A stretch of 64,000 nt of DNA from JACVRW01 sp963733885. GTDB taxonomy: Bacteria > Actinomycetota > Thermoleophilia > Solirubrobacterales > Thermoleophilaceae. The notes under the pieces were generated by a model. That model searched no databases. It was not told where the DNA came from and worked only from the letters and a program-made list of their open reading frames with translations. Numbering within the stretch: position 1 is the first letter of the stretch; every line of letters begins with the position of its first letter. The translations under genes and the position numbers were made by a program. Shown here one piece after another: positions 1 through 10,908 of the stretch. The stretch is taken from NCBI GenBank assembly GCA_963733885.1, contig CAVTES010000006.1, forward strand, positions 62,001 to 126,000, given 5' to 3'.

Positions 1-664
1 TGGTGGCGCCGAGCTCGGCGATCATGTTCGCGATCGTGCCGCGCTCGGGCACGCTCAGGTCGGTGGTGCCGGGGCCGGTGAACTCGAAGACCTTGTTCTT
101 GCCGCCCCGCACGGTCAGGCGGCGGAGCAGCTCCAGGATCACGTCCTTGGCCTGGACCCAGGGCCGCTTCAGCGTGCCCGAGAGGTGCACCTCCACCACT
201 TCCGGGCAGGCGATCTCGTAGGGATGGCCGGCCATCGCGACGGCCACGTCGAGGCCGCCGGCGCCGATGGCGATCATGCCGAGCGCGCCGCTCGTAGTGG
301 TGTGGGAGTCGGCGCCGACCAGGATGCCTCCGGGCCGCGCGTAGCGCTCGATGTGGACGTAGTGGCAGATGCCGTTGCCCGGGCGCGAGTAGTCGATGCC
401 GTACTTGCGGCAGAGCGCCTGGAGCATGCGGTGGTCGTCCGGGTTCTTGAAGTCGAGCTGGATGACGTTGTGGTCCACGTACTGGACCGCCCGCTCGACC
501 TTCACGCGCGGCACCTCGAGCTGCTCGAACTGCATCAGCGCCATGGTCCCGGTGGCGTCCTGAAGCAGCGTCTGGTCGATCCTGAGCGAGATCGCCTCGC
601 CGGGCGTGAGCTCGCCTTCGGCGAGGTGCTCGCGGAGGATCTGACGCGTCAGGTTGTCGGGCAT
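1..664 (-). CDS. Aconitase-family hydratase, N-terminal part (cut by window edge)
   Basis: The reading frame begins at ATG 664 (MPDNLTRQIL...) and runs off the left edge, so only about 221 residues are visible. An in-frame TAG lies four codons upstream of the ATG, which fixes the start. The motifs belong to the aconitase superfamily: a DHN motif (YVDHNVIQ), GNGICHY, and GADSHTTTSGALG, which binds near the iron-sulfur cluster. The sequence differs clearly from the AcnA-type enzyme at 5010-7751 and looks more like the shorter (about 650 aa) putative Aquifex-type aconitate hydratase. The expected reaction is citrate/isocitrate interconversion in the TCA cycle, but a homologous dehydratase substrate cannot be excluded. 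Confidence 0.85.
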   Translation of the reverse strand, partial: MPDNLTRQILREHLAEGELTPGEAISLRIDQTLLQDATGTMALMQFEQLEVPRVKVERAVQYVDHNVIQLDFKNPDDHRMLQALCRKYGIDYSRPGNGICHYVHIERYARPGGILVGADSHTTTSGALGMIAIGAGGLDVAVAMAGHPYEIACPEVVEVHLSGTLKRPWVQAKDVILELLRRLTVRGGKNKVFEFTGPGTTDLSVPERGTIANMIAELGAT

Positions 665-784
665 GTCGAGGTTCTACCGGAAGGGACGCTCGACCGGACC
701 GGTGCCGCCGAGCAGCCGCGCCAGCAGCGTCACGTCTGGCGCGCGCACGCTGCCCACCGGGCGCGCAGTGCGGCCCAACTTCTC

Positions 785-813
785 TTGACAGCGTCTACGG
801 CGGCCAAGATGAT
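785..813 (+). promoter_or_regulatory. Putative promoter for the secreted propeller gene
   Basis: TTGACA at 785-790 is a perfect -35 hexamer. It is followed after exactly 17 bases by GATGAT (808-813), which matches four of six -10 positions. It points toward the gene at 894. This is a sequence match only. Confidence 0.4.
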
Positions 814-839
814 CCGGCCTGCAGCACTACACGTGCGTG

Positions 840-865
840 GCTTGCCTCTCGGCTTGACGGCAAGC
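840..865. other. Small leader hairpin
   Basis: GCTTGCC (840-846) and GGCAAGC (859-865) form a perfect 7-bp stem with a 12-base loop. It lies between the putative promoter and the start of the gene at 894, so it would fold in the 5' leader. I could not match it to a known riboswitch. Confidence 0.3.
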
Positions 866-893
866 TCCGTGGACGCCAGGGATTGGGGGGGAC

Positions 894-2300
894 GTGCATT
901 CGCCAGAACGAAGGGCGCGGCTGGTGAAACTTCGGCTCATGCTGGTGCTGCCGGTGCTGGCGATCGGTCTCGCCGCCGCGCCGGTCAGCGCGGCGGCACC
1001 GCCCCGCATTCCGCTCATCGAGGACTGGGCGATCACGCCCAACCTGACCGCGCTGAGCTTCTCTGAGCGCAGCGTGCCGACATCCGGGCCGGAGTCGAAC
1101 TTCATCAACTCAGACCTGGCGTTCTGGGGCGACATGGTCGTCCAGGGTCACTACAACGGCTTCCGGCTCGTCGACGGCTCGCAGCCGAAGAAGCCGCGCG
1201 AGATCATCGACTACGAGGAGTGCGCGCCCAAGAACCCGACCGGGGCCGTTCCCGGAAATCAGGGCGACATCGCGATCTATGGGGACATCCTCAGCCGCTC
1301 CTGGAACTCGAACACCCCCGCGGCCGGCGCGTCGTGCGACGGCCAGTTCGTTCAGCCCGGCTTCGAGGGTCTCCATATCTTCGACATCGCGGACAGGCAG
1401 GACCCCGACTTGATCGCCTCGGTGGATCTCCAGTGCGGCTCCCACACGCAGACGATGGTCCCTGATCTCGCCAACAACCGGTTGCTCGTCTACGTGGGCA
1501 GCTCGAGCACGACGTGCCCGAACTTCGACATCGTCGAGATCCCGCTCGCGAACCCCGCGGGAGCGAGGCTCCTCCGCCAGGTCCCGACCGAGGAGCACCC
1601 TTGCCACGACATCGGCGTCATCCTCGGAAGCGCCATGAAGCTCGCCTGCGCGGGCGGCAACAGTCTCACCCTCTACAGCCTGGGCGGGCCGGACGGCGGC
1701 TCACTCGAGTTCCCGGAGGAGATGCACCACATCCTCCCGGGCATCCCCTCCTCCGCTCACTCGGCCGCGTTCACGTACGACGGCAAGGTCGTCGTGTTCG
1801 GCTGGGAGCCGGGAGGGGGCGTCCAGCCGCGCTGTACGACGACCGGCACGGTGTTCTCGAACGGTCAGGTGCAAACGGACGACATGAAGTCCTACTTCTT
1901 CTTCTCCGTCGAAACCGGCGAGCTGCTCGGCAAGTTCGTCCTGCCCCGCGACCAGGGGCTCGATGAGGCCTGCACGATCCACAACTACAACGTCATCCCG
2001 CTCAGGAAGCGGGGGGGCGAGCAGCGTTACGTCCTCGTCGCCGGCAACTACATGTCCGGCATCAGCGTCGTCGACTTCACCGACCCGGCGAACGCGAAGG
2101 AGATCGCGTACGCCGATCCGCCGGCGTTCCCGGACGGCTTCGCGGGCGGCGATTGGTCGACCTACTGGTACAACGGCCACATCTATGAGTCGGACCTCGT
2201 CAGGGGCCTCCTCACCTGGCGGATCCACGATCCGCGCGTAACGGCGTTCTACCGGACGCCGTACTCGAACCCACAGACCCAGGAGTTCACGATCGATTAG
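894..2300 (+). CDS. Secreted LVIVD/beta-propeller-like protein
   Basis: This 468-residue protein of unknown function has a typical Sec signal peptide (VKLRLMLVLPVLAIGLAAAPVSA), so it is exported. If the GTG at 894 is the start, about ten residues precede the signal; GTG at 924 gives a cleaner signal peptide and is a good alternative. The mature part holds repeated blade-like units such as GLHIFDIADRQDPDLIASVDL and SGISVVDFTDPANAKEIAYAD (around residues 160 and 385). These resemble LVIVD-repeat propellers, which are usually extracytoplasmic. His residues occur in conserved-looking contexts (GSHTQT, EHPCHDIGV, IHNYNV), which may mean metal binding. The gene stands alone and ends at a bidirectional hairpin shared with the convergent MFS gene. 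Confidence 0.7.
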   Translation: MHSPERRARLVKLRLMLVLPVLAIGLAAAPVSAAAPPRIPLIEDWAITPNLTALSFSERSVPTSGPESNFINSDLAFWGDMVVQGHYNGFRLVDGSQPKKPREIIDYEECAPKNPTGAVPGNQGDIAIYGDILSRSWNSNTPAAGASCDGQFVQPGFEGLHIFDIADRQDPDLIASVDLQCGSHTQTMVPDLANNRLLVYVGSSSTTCPNFDIVEIPLANPAGARLLRQVPTEEHPCHDIGVILGSAMKLACAGGNSLTLYSLGGPDGGSLEFPEEMHHILPGIPSSAHSAAFTYDGKVVVFGWEPGGGVQPRCTTTGTVFSNGQVQTDDMKSYFFFSVETGELLGKFVLPRDQGLDEACTIHNYNVIPLRKRGGEQRYVLVAGNYMSGISVVDFTDPANAKEIAYADPPAFPDGFAGGDWSTYWYNGHIYESDLVRGLLTWRIHDPRVTAFYRTPYSNPQTQEFTID

Positions 2301-2399
2301 CGCCGTCGGCGCGAGCCCGAATAGAACCGCGGCGCGGCCGCTCTCCGTGGGGCCGTGCGGCGCGAGAATCGGTTGGCGATGTCAGCGGGACCCGCAAGA

Positions 2400-2448
2400 G
2401 GGGTCCAACACGAAAGTGGACGCATAGTCGCCTAACGTGTTGGACCCC
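2400..2448. terminator. Long perfect inverted repeat between convergent genes
   Basis: GGGGTCCAACACG (2400-2412) and CGTGTTGGACCCC (2436-2448) are perfect 13-bp complements around a 23-base loop. It sits between the ends of two convergent genes (2300 and 2476), so bidirectional termination is the simplest role. There is no long T run. The long, exact stem could also mark a small dispersed repeat family. Confidence 0.55.
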
Positions 2449-2475
2449 CGGGAGCGGGCCGGCGGGGACCGAGAG

Positions 2476-3898
2476 CTACGCGGCGACCACCCCCTTCCCC
2501 AGCCCGTCGCCCGCCGGCGCAACCGCGGCCGACGCGGCCCGCCGCCCCGGCACCAGTAGAGCGACGAGCGCGCCGACCGCCAGCACCGCCGAGCCGACCC
2601 ACACCGCCGGGATCAAGCCGTCCACGTACGCGGCAGGGGACTCGAACCCGCCGGCGCCCGTGAACACCGACGCCAGCACCGCCACGCCCAGCACACCGCC
2701 GATCTCGCGGATCGTGTTGGTCGCGCCCGACGCCTGGCCGGCCTCTTCGGGCCGCACCGCGCGACAGCACGGCGTTCGCGGACGGTGCGAACACCAGGGC
2801 CATCCCCGTGCCGGCCATCACGAAGCCCGGCACCAGCAGGCCGTACGCCACGTCCGGCTCGGTCACGACCGCAAGCCAGGCGAGTGCCGCCGCCTGCAGC
2901 GCCAGCCCCGCGGCCATCAGCGGCCGGCTGCCGATCCGGTCGGACAGGATCCCAGCCACCGGGGCGACGAAGATCGGCATCGCCGTCCAGGGCAGCGTGC
3001 GGATGCCGGCCTCGAGCGGCGAGTAGCCCTGAGCCACCTGGAAGAACTGCGCCAGGAGGAAGATCGAGCCGAAGGCGCCGAAGAACATCGCCAGCGACAC
3101 GCCGTTCGTGGCCGCGAAAGCGCGGTTGCGGAAGAAGCGCATCGGGAGCATCGGCGCCGGGGCGCGTCCCTGCCACGCCACGAACGCGGCCAACAGGGCG
3201 ACGCCCAGACCGATGGACCCGATCACCGTCGTGCTCGTCCAGCCAAGCGCCTGGGCCCGCACGATCCCGAACACCACGCCGAGCAACCCGGTGCTGGCAA
3301 GCGCCAAGCCACGCAGGTCCAGCCGTGCGCTGGGCCCACGGCTCTCAGCCAGGAGCGACATCGCCGCCGGGGCTAGCGCCAGGCCGATCGGCACGTTCAG
3401 CCAGAAGATCCACTGCCAGGACAGACCCTCCACGACGGCGCCGCCCACCACCGGGCCGAGCGCCACGCCGAGTCCCGACACCCCGGACCAGATCCCGAGT
3501 GCCAGCCCGCGGCGCTCGGCGCTGAAAGCCTCGCTCAGCAGAGTCAGCGACAGCGGGGCGATTACAGCGGCGCCGAGTCCCTGCAGCGCACGAGCTGCGA
3601 TCAGCGCGTCCGTGCTGGGGGCCAGCGCGGCCGCGGCGGACGAGACAGTGAATACGACGATGCCCACCGCGAAAACTGCCCGCCGTCCCAGCCGGTCTCC
3701 GAGGGCCGCCGCGCTCAGCAGGAACACGGCGAAGCTGAGCGTGTAGGCGTTGACGGTCCACTCGAGCTCCTCGAGAGAGGCGCCGAGGTCCTCGCGGATG
3801 CTCACGAGAGCGTTGGTCACGACCAGGTTGTCGAGCGTGACCATGAACAGGGCGATGGAGACGATCGCCAGGGTCGAGATGCTGCGAGGGATCTGCAT
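2476..3898 (-). CDS. MFS drug exporter, DHA2/EmrB type, with one frameshift
   Basis: This is a 14-helix MFS permease of the QacA/EmrB (DHA2) drug:proton antiporter family. It starts MQIPRSISTLAIVSIALFMVTLDNLVV, with the family motif LDNLVVTNAL, then LGDRLGRR (loop 2-3) and LQGLGAAVIAPLSLTL. The frame breaks near 2760-2765. Upstream codons read through SANAVLSRG, while the expected continuation VRPEEAGQASGATNTIREIGG lies in another frame and ends at 2476. Removing one base restores a continuous 473-residue protein, so this is a single-base insertion or a sequencing error. A 17-bp element shared with the upstream tetR gene lies just before the start, so it is probably repressed by that TetR protein. 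Confidence 0.85.
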
Positions 3899-3915
3899 TT
3901 GTGCTCCTTTGTGAT

Positions 3916-3929
3916 TGATTGATCTATCA
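3916..3929 (-). promoter_or_regulatory. Putative TetR operator before the MFS gene
   Basis: TGATTGATCTATCA at 3916-3929 is palindromic except at two internal positions (TGATnGATCnATCA). It lies about 17 bases upstream of the MFS start at 3898. A 17-base stretch around it is identical to the site before tetR (4515-4531). Confidence 0.6.
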
Positions 3930-3956
3930 GTGAGAGACGAAAAAAGAGAGGGGGAC

Positions 3957-4502
3957 CTACCCCGGCGGGGCGGACCCGGCCGGCTCCGAGTCGGACATGG
4001 GCCAGAACTCGTCGGGCACCTCGAGGGCGGCCACCACGTTGAGCAGCATTCCCTGTGCCATGAACTCCACGACCTGCTCCTGGGAGGCGCCGCTCATCCG
4101 GCGCACGTCCTCGGTCAGCCGGAGGAACTCGTTGCGCACGGGGTCGCGCAGCGCGGGGTCGCCGGCGGCGGCGTGGGCCTGCATCTGGACGAGGATCTCG
4201 TCACGATCAGCCAGCAGCTGCCAGTACGCGTCGCCCATACGGTCGAGGCGCTCCTGGGGGTCGTCGCCGCCACGGGCGGCCTCGAGGAAGGCGCGGCGGA
4301 TGCGGTCCACGACGTGGCGGTGCACCGCCAGGAAGAGCTCGTGCTTGTTGGGGAACAGCGCGTAGATGTAGGGCTGCGAGATGCCCGCGCGCTTTGCGAT
4401 CGCTCCCGTGCTCGCGGCATGGAAGCCATGCGCGGCGAACTCCTTGACGGCCGCCTCGATGACCTGCGCGCGCCGTTCGTCGGATGTGGATCTAGCAACC
4501 AT
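3957..4502 (-). CDS. TetR-family repressor
   Basis: This 181-residue regulator has an N-terminal helix-turn-helix (AHGFHAASTGAIAKRAGISQPYIYALFPNKHEL, about residues 22-55), followed by a helical ligand-binding domain. The start is ATG 4502 (MVARSTSDERR). ATG 4511 (MCGM...) is possible, but the longer ORF upstream is only read-through. The gene lies directly upstream of the drug exporter on the same strand, with 58 bases between them. Identical operator-like sequences precede both genes, so it is expected to repress itself and the pump and to be released by a pump substrate. Confidence 0.85.
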   Translation of the reverse strand: MVARSTSDERRAQVIEAAVKEFAAHGFHAASTGAIAKRAGISQPYIYALFPNKHELFLAVHRHVVDRIRRAFLEAARGGDDPQERLDRMGDAYWQLLADRDEILVQMQAHAAAGDPALRDPVRNEFLRLTEDVRRMSGASQEQVVEFMAQGMLLNVVAALEVPDEFWPMSDSEPAGSAPPG

Positions 4503-4516
4503 GCCGCACATGTTAT

Positions 4517-4530
4517 TGATTGATCTATCA
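4517..4530 (-). promoter_or_regulatory. Putative TetR autoregulatory operator
   Basis: This is a second copy of TGATTGATCTATCA. The identical block is 17 bases (4515-4531, against 3914-3930). It lies 14 bases upstream of the tetR start at 4502, a position where bound repressor would block transcription of its own gene. Confidence 0.6.
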
Positions 4531-4551
4531 GTTGTCAACCAAGGCCGGGCG

Positions 4552-5009
4552 CTACGGCGACCGCACCCGCACGAAGGTCCCCCGCGCAGCCGCCAGCCGC
4601 CGCCCGTCCTCCGCGGCCGCCTCCGCCGCCAGGGCAAGCGTGCGCTCGCCCTCCTCCTCGACCCGGGCTCTCACCTGTACGAACGTGCCCACCGATGCCG
4701 GCGCGAGCAGGTCGATCTCCAGCCGCCCGGTCACCGCGAAGGTCCCCCGCTCGAACACGAGCAGCGCCATCGCCTCGTCCAGCGCCGCCGAGATCACGCC
4801 GCCGTGCGCGTACCCGGGCGGCCCCTGATGGTCCTGCTTGACGAAGAAGCGGCCCTCCACCCCGTCCGCTGCCGGCTCCAGCTCGAGCTGCAGCCCGAAC
4901 GGGTTCGCCTGGCCGCAGCCGAAGCAGAGATCGTGGTGGCGGATAGGATCGCTGCGCGCCCGGCCGAGCCGGTCGCTTGCGCCCGGCAGACGAGAATCCG
5001 GCTCGGGCA

Positions 5010-5010
<1 letters not shown>
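4552..5010 (-). CDS. Hotdog-fold thioesterase (PaaI-like)
   Basis: This 152-residue protein contains the 4HBT/PaaI hotdog signature: HDLCFGCGQANPFGLQLEL, then YAHGGVISAALDEAMALLVF, where the HGG loop and following Asp/Glu are the usual catalytic region, then ATGRLEIDLL-like and VRARVEEEGERTLALAAEA strands. It should hydrolyse an acyl-CoA thioester; the substrate is not evident. I chose GTG 5010 as the start because it shares its G with the aconitase stop codon (TAGTG), a typical translational-coupling arrangement. An internal start is possible because the first 25 residues look non-conserved. It forms an operon with acnA. Confidence 0.75.
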
Positions 5011-7745
<2,735 letters not shown>

Positions 7746-7751
<6 letters not shown>

Positions 7752-8786
7752 GACCTCGCCTGCGTCGTCCACCTGCACTCGATCTACTCGGACGGGACCG
7801 GCACCGTGCCGCAGATCGCGCGCGCCGCGCGCCGTGCCGGGGCCGACGTGGTACTGCTCACCGACCACGACACGCTCGAGGCGAAGGACCGCGGCGAGGA
7901 GGGCTGGTACGGCGACGTCTTGCTGCTCGTGGGCACCGAGGTCTCCCCGCGGCGGCGCAACCACTACCTCGCCTTCGGCATCGACCGGACGATCGACCAC
8001 GACGGGCTCGACGCCGCCGGCATCTGCCGCGCGGTGAGCGAAGCGGGCGGCTTCGGCTTCGCCGCGCACCCGTTCTCGCGCGGCTCGGATCGGTTCCGCG
8101 ACCGCGCCCCCGGGATGCCGTTCGAGGACCTGAAGTGCGAGGCACTGCACGGGATCGAGCTGTGGAGCTTCGTCAACGACACGGGCGAGGCCGTGGGCAG
8201 CGTCGTAGACATGGTCCGGTTCGTAACCATGCCCGCGCGGATGCTCGACCACCCGCCCGAGCGCAACATGCGGATATGGGACGAGCTGTGCCGGACCCGC
8301 AGCGTGGTCGCGATCGGCGGGCTCGACGCGCACCAGTTCGGCAAGCGCATCGGGCCCTTTGTGCCGATCCGGGTGATGGCATACCGCCGCTCGTTTCGCT
8401 TCATCCGCACCCACGTGCTGTGCGAGGAGCCGCCGAACGGCGACCTCGACCACGACCGCGAGCAGGTCTACGGCGCGCTGCGAACCGGGCGCTGCTACAT
8501 CTCGGTCGACTCCGTTGCGCCCGGGAAGGGCTTCCGGTTCGAGGCCGACGACCTCGCGATGGGAGCCGAGGCGCCGGCCGGCACGCGCCGCACCCTGCGG
8601 GCGCGGGTCCCGCTGCCCGCGCGCCTGAGCCTGCTGCGCGACGGCGTCGAGGTCGCGGGCGCTGTGGGCGACGAGCTCGAGCACGAGGTGGAGGAGCCGG
8701 GCGTGTACCGGGTTGAGGCCCACCGGCGGGCGAAGGGGCGCGAGCGCACCTGGATCCTGTCGAATCCGATCTACCTGCGCGCGTGA
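7746..8786 (+). CDS. PHP-domain metal-dependent phosphoesterase
   Basis: This 346-residue protein has the four PHP metal-binding motifs in order: HLHSIYSDG (residues 9-17), LTDHDTLE (about 38-45), GTEVS (about 63), and late FAAHPFSRG plus GGLDAHQFG. PHP proteins bind two or three metal ions and hydrolyse phosphomonoesters or nucleotides; the substrate of this stand-alone form is unknown. The C-terminal 80 residues form a beta-rich appendage seen in stand-alone PHP proteins. The ATG at 7746 is not preceded by a ribosome site. It shares the palindrome ATGCAT with the start of acnA on the other strand, so both genes may depend on a single divergent promoter arrangement. Confidence 0.85.
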
Positions 8787-8810
8787 GCGGGTCGGCCGAG
8801 GACCCCGAAG

Positions 8811-9653
8811 TCACGCGTCGCGCGGCGCCACGGTCGCGCGGTGGGCGGCGCCCGCGCTGGCGGCCACCACCAGCAGGATCGCGGCGATCTCACGCGCCGC
8901 GAGCTCCTCGCCGAGCAGGACGAAGCCGGCCAGCGCCGCCACCGCCGGCTCCAGGCTCATCAGCACGCCGAACACGCCTACGGGCAGGTGGCGCAGCGCC
9001 TCGAGCTCGAGCGCGTACGGAATGGCGGACGAGAGCACGCCCACCGCGGCGCCCACCAAGAGGATCCACGGAACCAGCAGGTCAGCACCCGCCGCGGCGA
9101 TGCCCACAGGGGCGAGCGGTACCGTGGCGACCAGCATGGCGAGGGTGAGGCCCGCGCCGCCCGGAAACGCCTGCCCCACCCGGGCACTCAGCAGGATGTA
9201 GGCCGCCCACAGCCCGCCGGCGGTGAGGGCGAGCGCCACACCGAGGCCGTCCAGCCCGTCGGAGCGGCCGGGGTCGGACAGCAGCAGGATGCCCGCGGCC
9301 GCTAGCCCCACCCAGAGCAAGTCGACTGGCCGGCGCGACCCGAACACGGCCACGCCGAGCGGCCCTACGAACTCGAGCGTGACTGCGATGCCGAGCGGGA
9401 TGCGATCCAGCGCGGCGTAGAAGCAAAGGTTCATCGCCGCCAGCACGAGGCCGAACACGACCGCGAGCCCGATCTCGCGCCGGTCGTGGCCGGCAAGCCG
9501 GGGCCGCCAGATCAGCGCCAGCACGAGGGCGGCGAACACCACCCGGAGGAACACGGTCCCGCCCGCACCGAGCTCGTCGAAGAGCGTCTTGGCGAGCGCC
9601 GCTCCGAACTGGACCGACGCGACCGCCGCCAACACGAGCACGGTCGGGGGCAC
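8811..9653 (-). CDS. EamA/RhtA-type metabolite exporter
   Basis: This is a ten-helix drug/metabolite transporter (DMT superfamily), about 280 residues, with two EamA repeats. Recognisable segments are VQFGAALAKTLFDELGAGGTVFLR in repeat 1, the LEFVGPLGVAVFGSR region, and SSAIPYALELEALRHLPVGVFGVLMSLEPAVAALAGFVLLGE in repeat 2. The last is close to RhtA, the threonine/homoserine exporter of the inner membrane. GTG 9653 is taken as the start because the ORF upstream of it lacks hydrophobic character and would overlap the divergent gene at 9671. Which amino acid it exports cannot be read from sequence. Confidence 0.8.
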   Translation of the reverse strand: MPPTVLVLAAVASVQFGAALAKTLFDELGAGGTVFLRVVFAALVLALIWRPRLAGHDRREIGLAVVFGLVLAAMNLCFYAALDRIPLGIAVTLEFVGPLGVAVFGSRRPVDLLWVGLAAAGILLLSDPGRSDGLDGLGVALALTAGGLWAAYILLSARVGQAFPGGAGLTLAMLVATVPLAPVGIAAAGADLLVPWILLVGAAVGVLSSAIPYALELEALRHLPVGVFGVLMSLEPAVAALAGFVLLGEELAAREIAAILLVVAASAGAAHRATVAPRDA

Positions 9654-9670
9654 CGCGCCATACTGCCTGG

Positions 9671-10894
9671 GTGGCCACCGCACTGGCCCCGCCCCTGGCG
9701 GCGGCACGCGAGCGCACCTACGAGGAGATGGAGTCGATCTTCGCCGGGATCGACGCTCCGTTCGCGCTCGTGGACCTCAACGCCATGTGGTCGAACGGCC
9801 GCGAGATGCTCGGGCGGGCGCAGGGAACCCCGATCCGAGTGGCCAGCAAGTCGGTGCGCTGCCGTGCGCTGCTCGCAGCGATGCTCGAACAGCCCGGATT
9901 CCGGGGCCTGATGACCTTCACTCTGCCGGAGTCGCTCTGGCTACACGGGCACGGCTTCCACGACCTGCTGCTCGCTTACCCGACCGCCGACCGCGGCGCG
10001 CTCGCGGAGCTGGCGCGACTCGACTCGGACCGCGCGCCGATCCTGATGGTGGACTCGGTCGACCACCTCGACTACATCGAGGCCGCGGCGGGGCGTGACG
10101 GTGCGCCGATCCGCGTCTCGATAGAGCTGGACGTGGGCTGGTGGCCGCTCGGGGGGCGGATCAAGGTGGGCGCGAAGCGCTCCCCGGTGCGCACGCCGGA
10201 GCAGGCGCAGGCGCTTGCGCGCGAGATCGCCGCCCGGCCGCGCTTCGAGCTGGCCGCGCTGATGGGTTACGAGGCCCACATCGCGGGTCTCGGCGACCGT
10301 CCCCTCGGCAAGCGCCTGCAGGCCCCGCTGATCCGGCTGATGAAGCGACGCTCGGCGGCCGAGATCGCGGAGCGCCGCGCCGCTGTGGTGGCCGCGGTCC
10401 GCGAGGTGGGCCCGGTGCCGATCGTGAACGGGGGCGGCACCGGCTGCGTCCACCTCACGCGGCGCGAGCCGGTCATCACGGAGATCACGGCCGGCTCGGG
10501 GTTCTTCGCCTCCACCCTGTTCGACCGCTATGCGGACTTCGAGCTCACGCCCGCGGCCATGTTCGCGATGCCGGTGGTGCGCAAGCCGAGCGGCGGGGTG
10601 GCCACGCTCCTTGGCGGGGGGTACCACGCCTCGGGCGCCGCGGGACTCGACCGGCTCCCCGCCCCGTACCTGCCGCGCGGCCTGCGGCTCGACCCCCAGG
10701 AGGGGGCCGGGGAGGTGCAGACGCCGGTGATCGGAGCCGCCGCGGCCAGCCTGCGGATCGGGGATCGCGTCTACCTCCGCCACGCCAAGGCGGGCGAGCT
10801 GTGCGAGCGGTTCGACCGGCTCCATCTCCTGAGCGGCGGCGAGATCGTCGATGAGGTCCCGACCTACCGCGGTGAGGGCCGCTGCGAGCTGTAG
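9671..10894 (+). CDS. PLP fold-III amino acid aldolase/deaminase (D-threonine aldolase-like)
   Basis: This 407-residue enzyme resembles the alanine racemase-like fold-III family of D-threonine aldolases and D-serine dehydratases. The PLP lysine is expected in IRVASKSVR (Lys55-57 region). The remainder shows the barrel motifs VSIELDVGWWPLGGRIKVG, ALMGYEAHIAG and VNGGGTGCVHL, and a C-terminal metal-site region with YHASG and RHAKAGE. This subgroup is often annotated amino acid deaminase/aldolase; substrate and stereochemistry are uncertain. The GTG start is 8 bases after CATACT, a possible -10 element. It is divergent from the EamA exporter with 17 bases between starts. In other actinobacteria this family often neighbours an aldonolactone oxidase; a similar oxidase lies at 20248. 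Confidence 0.75.
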   Translation: MATALAPPLAAARERTYEEMESIFAGIDAPFALVDLNAMWSNGREMLGRAQGTPIRVASKSVRCRALLAAMLEQPGFRGLMTFTLPESLWLHGHGFHDLLLAYPTADRGALAELARLDSDRAPILMVDSVDHLDYIEAAAGRDGAPIRVSIELDVGWWPLGGRIKVGAKRSPVRTPEQAQALAREIAARPRFELAALMGYEAHIAGLGDRPLGKRLQAPLIRLMKRRSAAEIAERRAAVVAAVREVGPVPIVNGGGTGCVHLTRREPVITEITAGSGFFASTLFDRYADFELTPAAMFAMPVVRKPSGGVATLLGGGYHASGAAGLDRLPAPYLPRGLRLDPQEGAGEVQTPVIGAAAASLRIGDRVYLRHAKAGELCERFDRLHLLSGGEIVDEVPTYRGEGRCEL

Positions 10895-10908
10895 CCAAGG
10901 TCCCCTGC

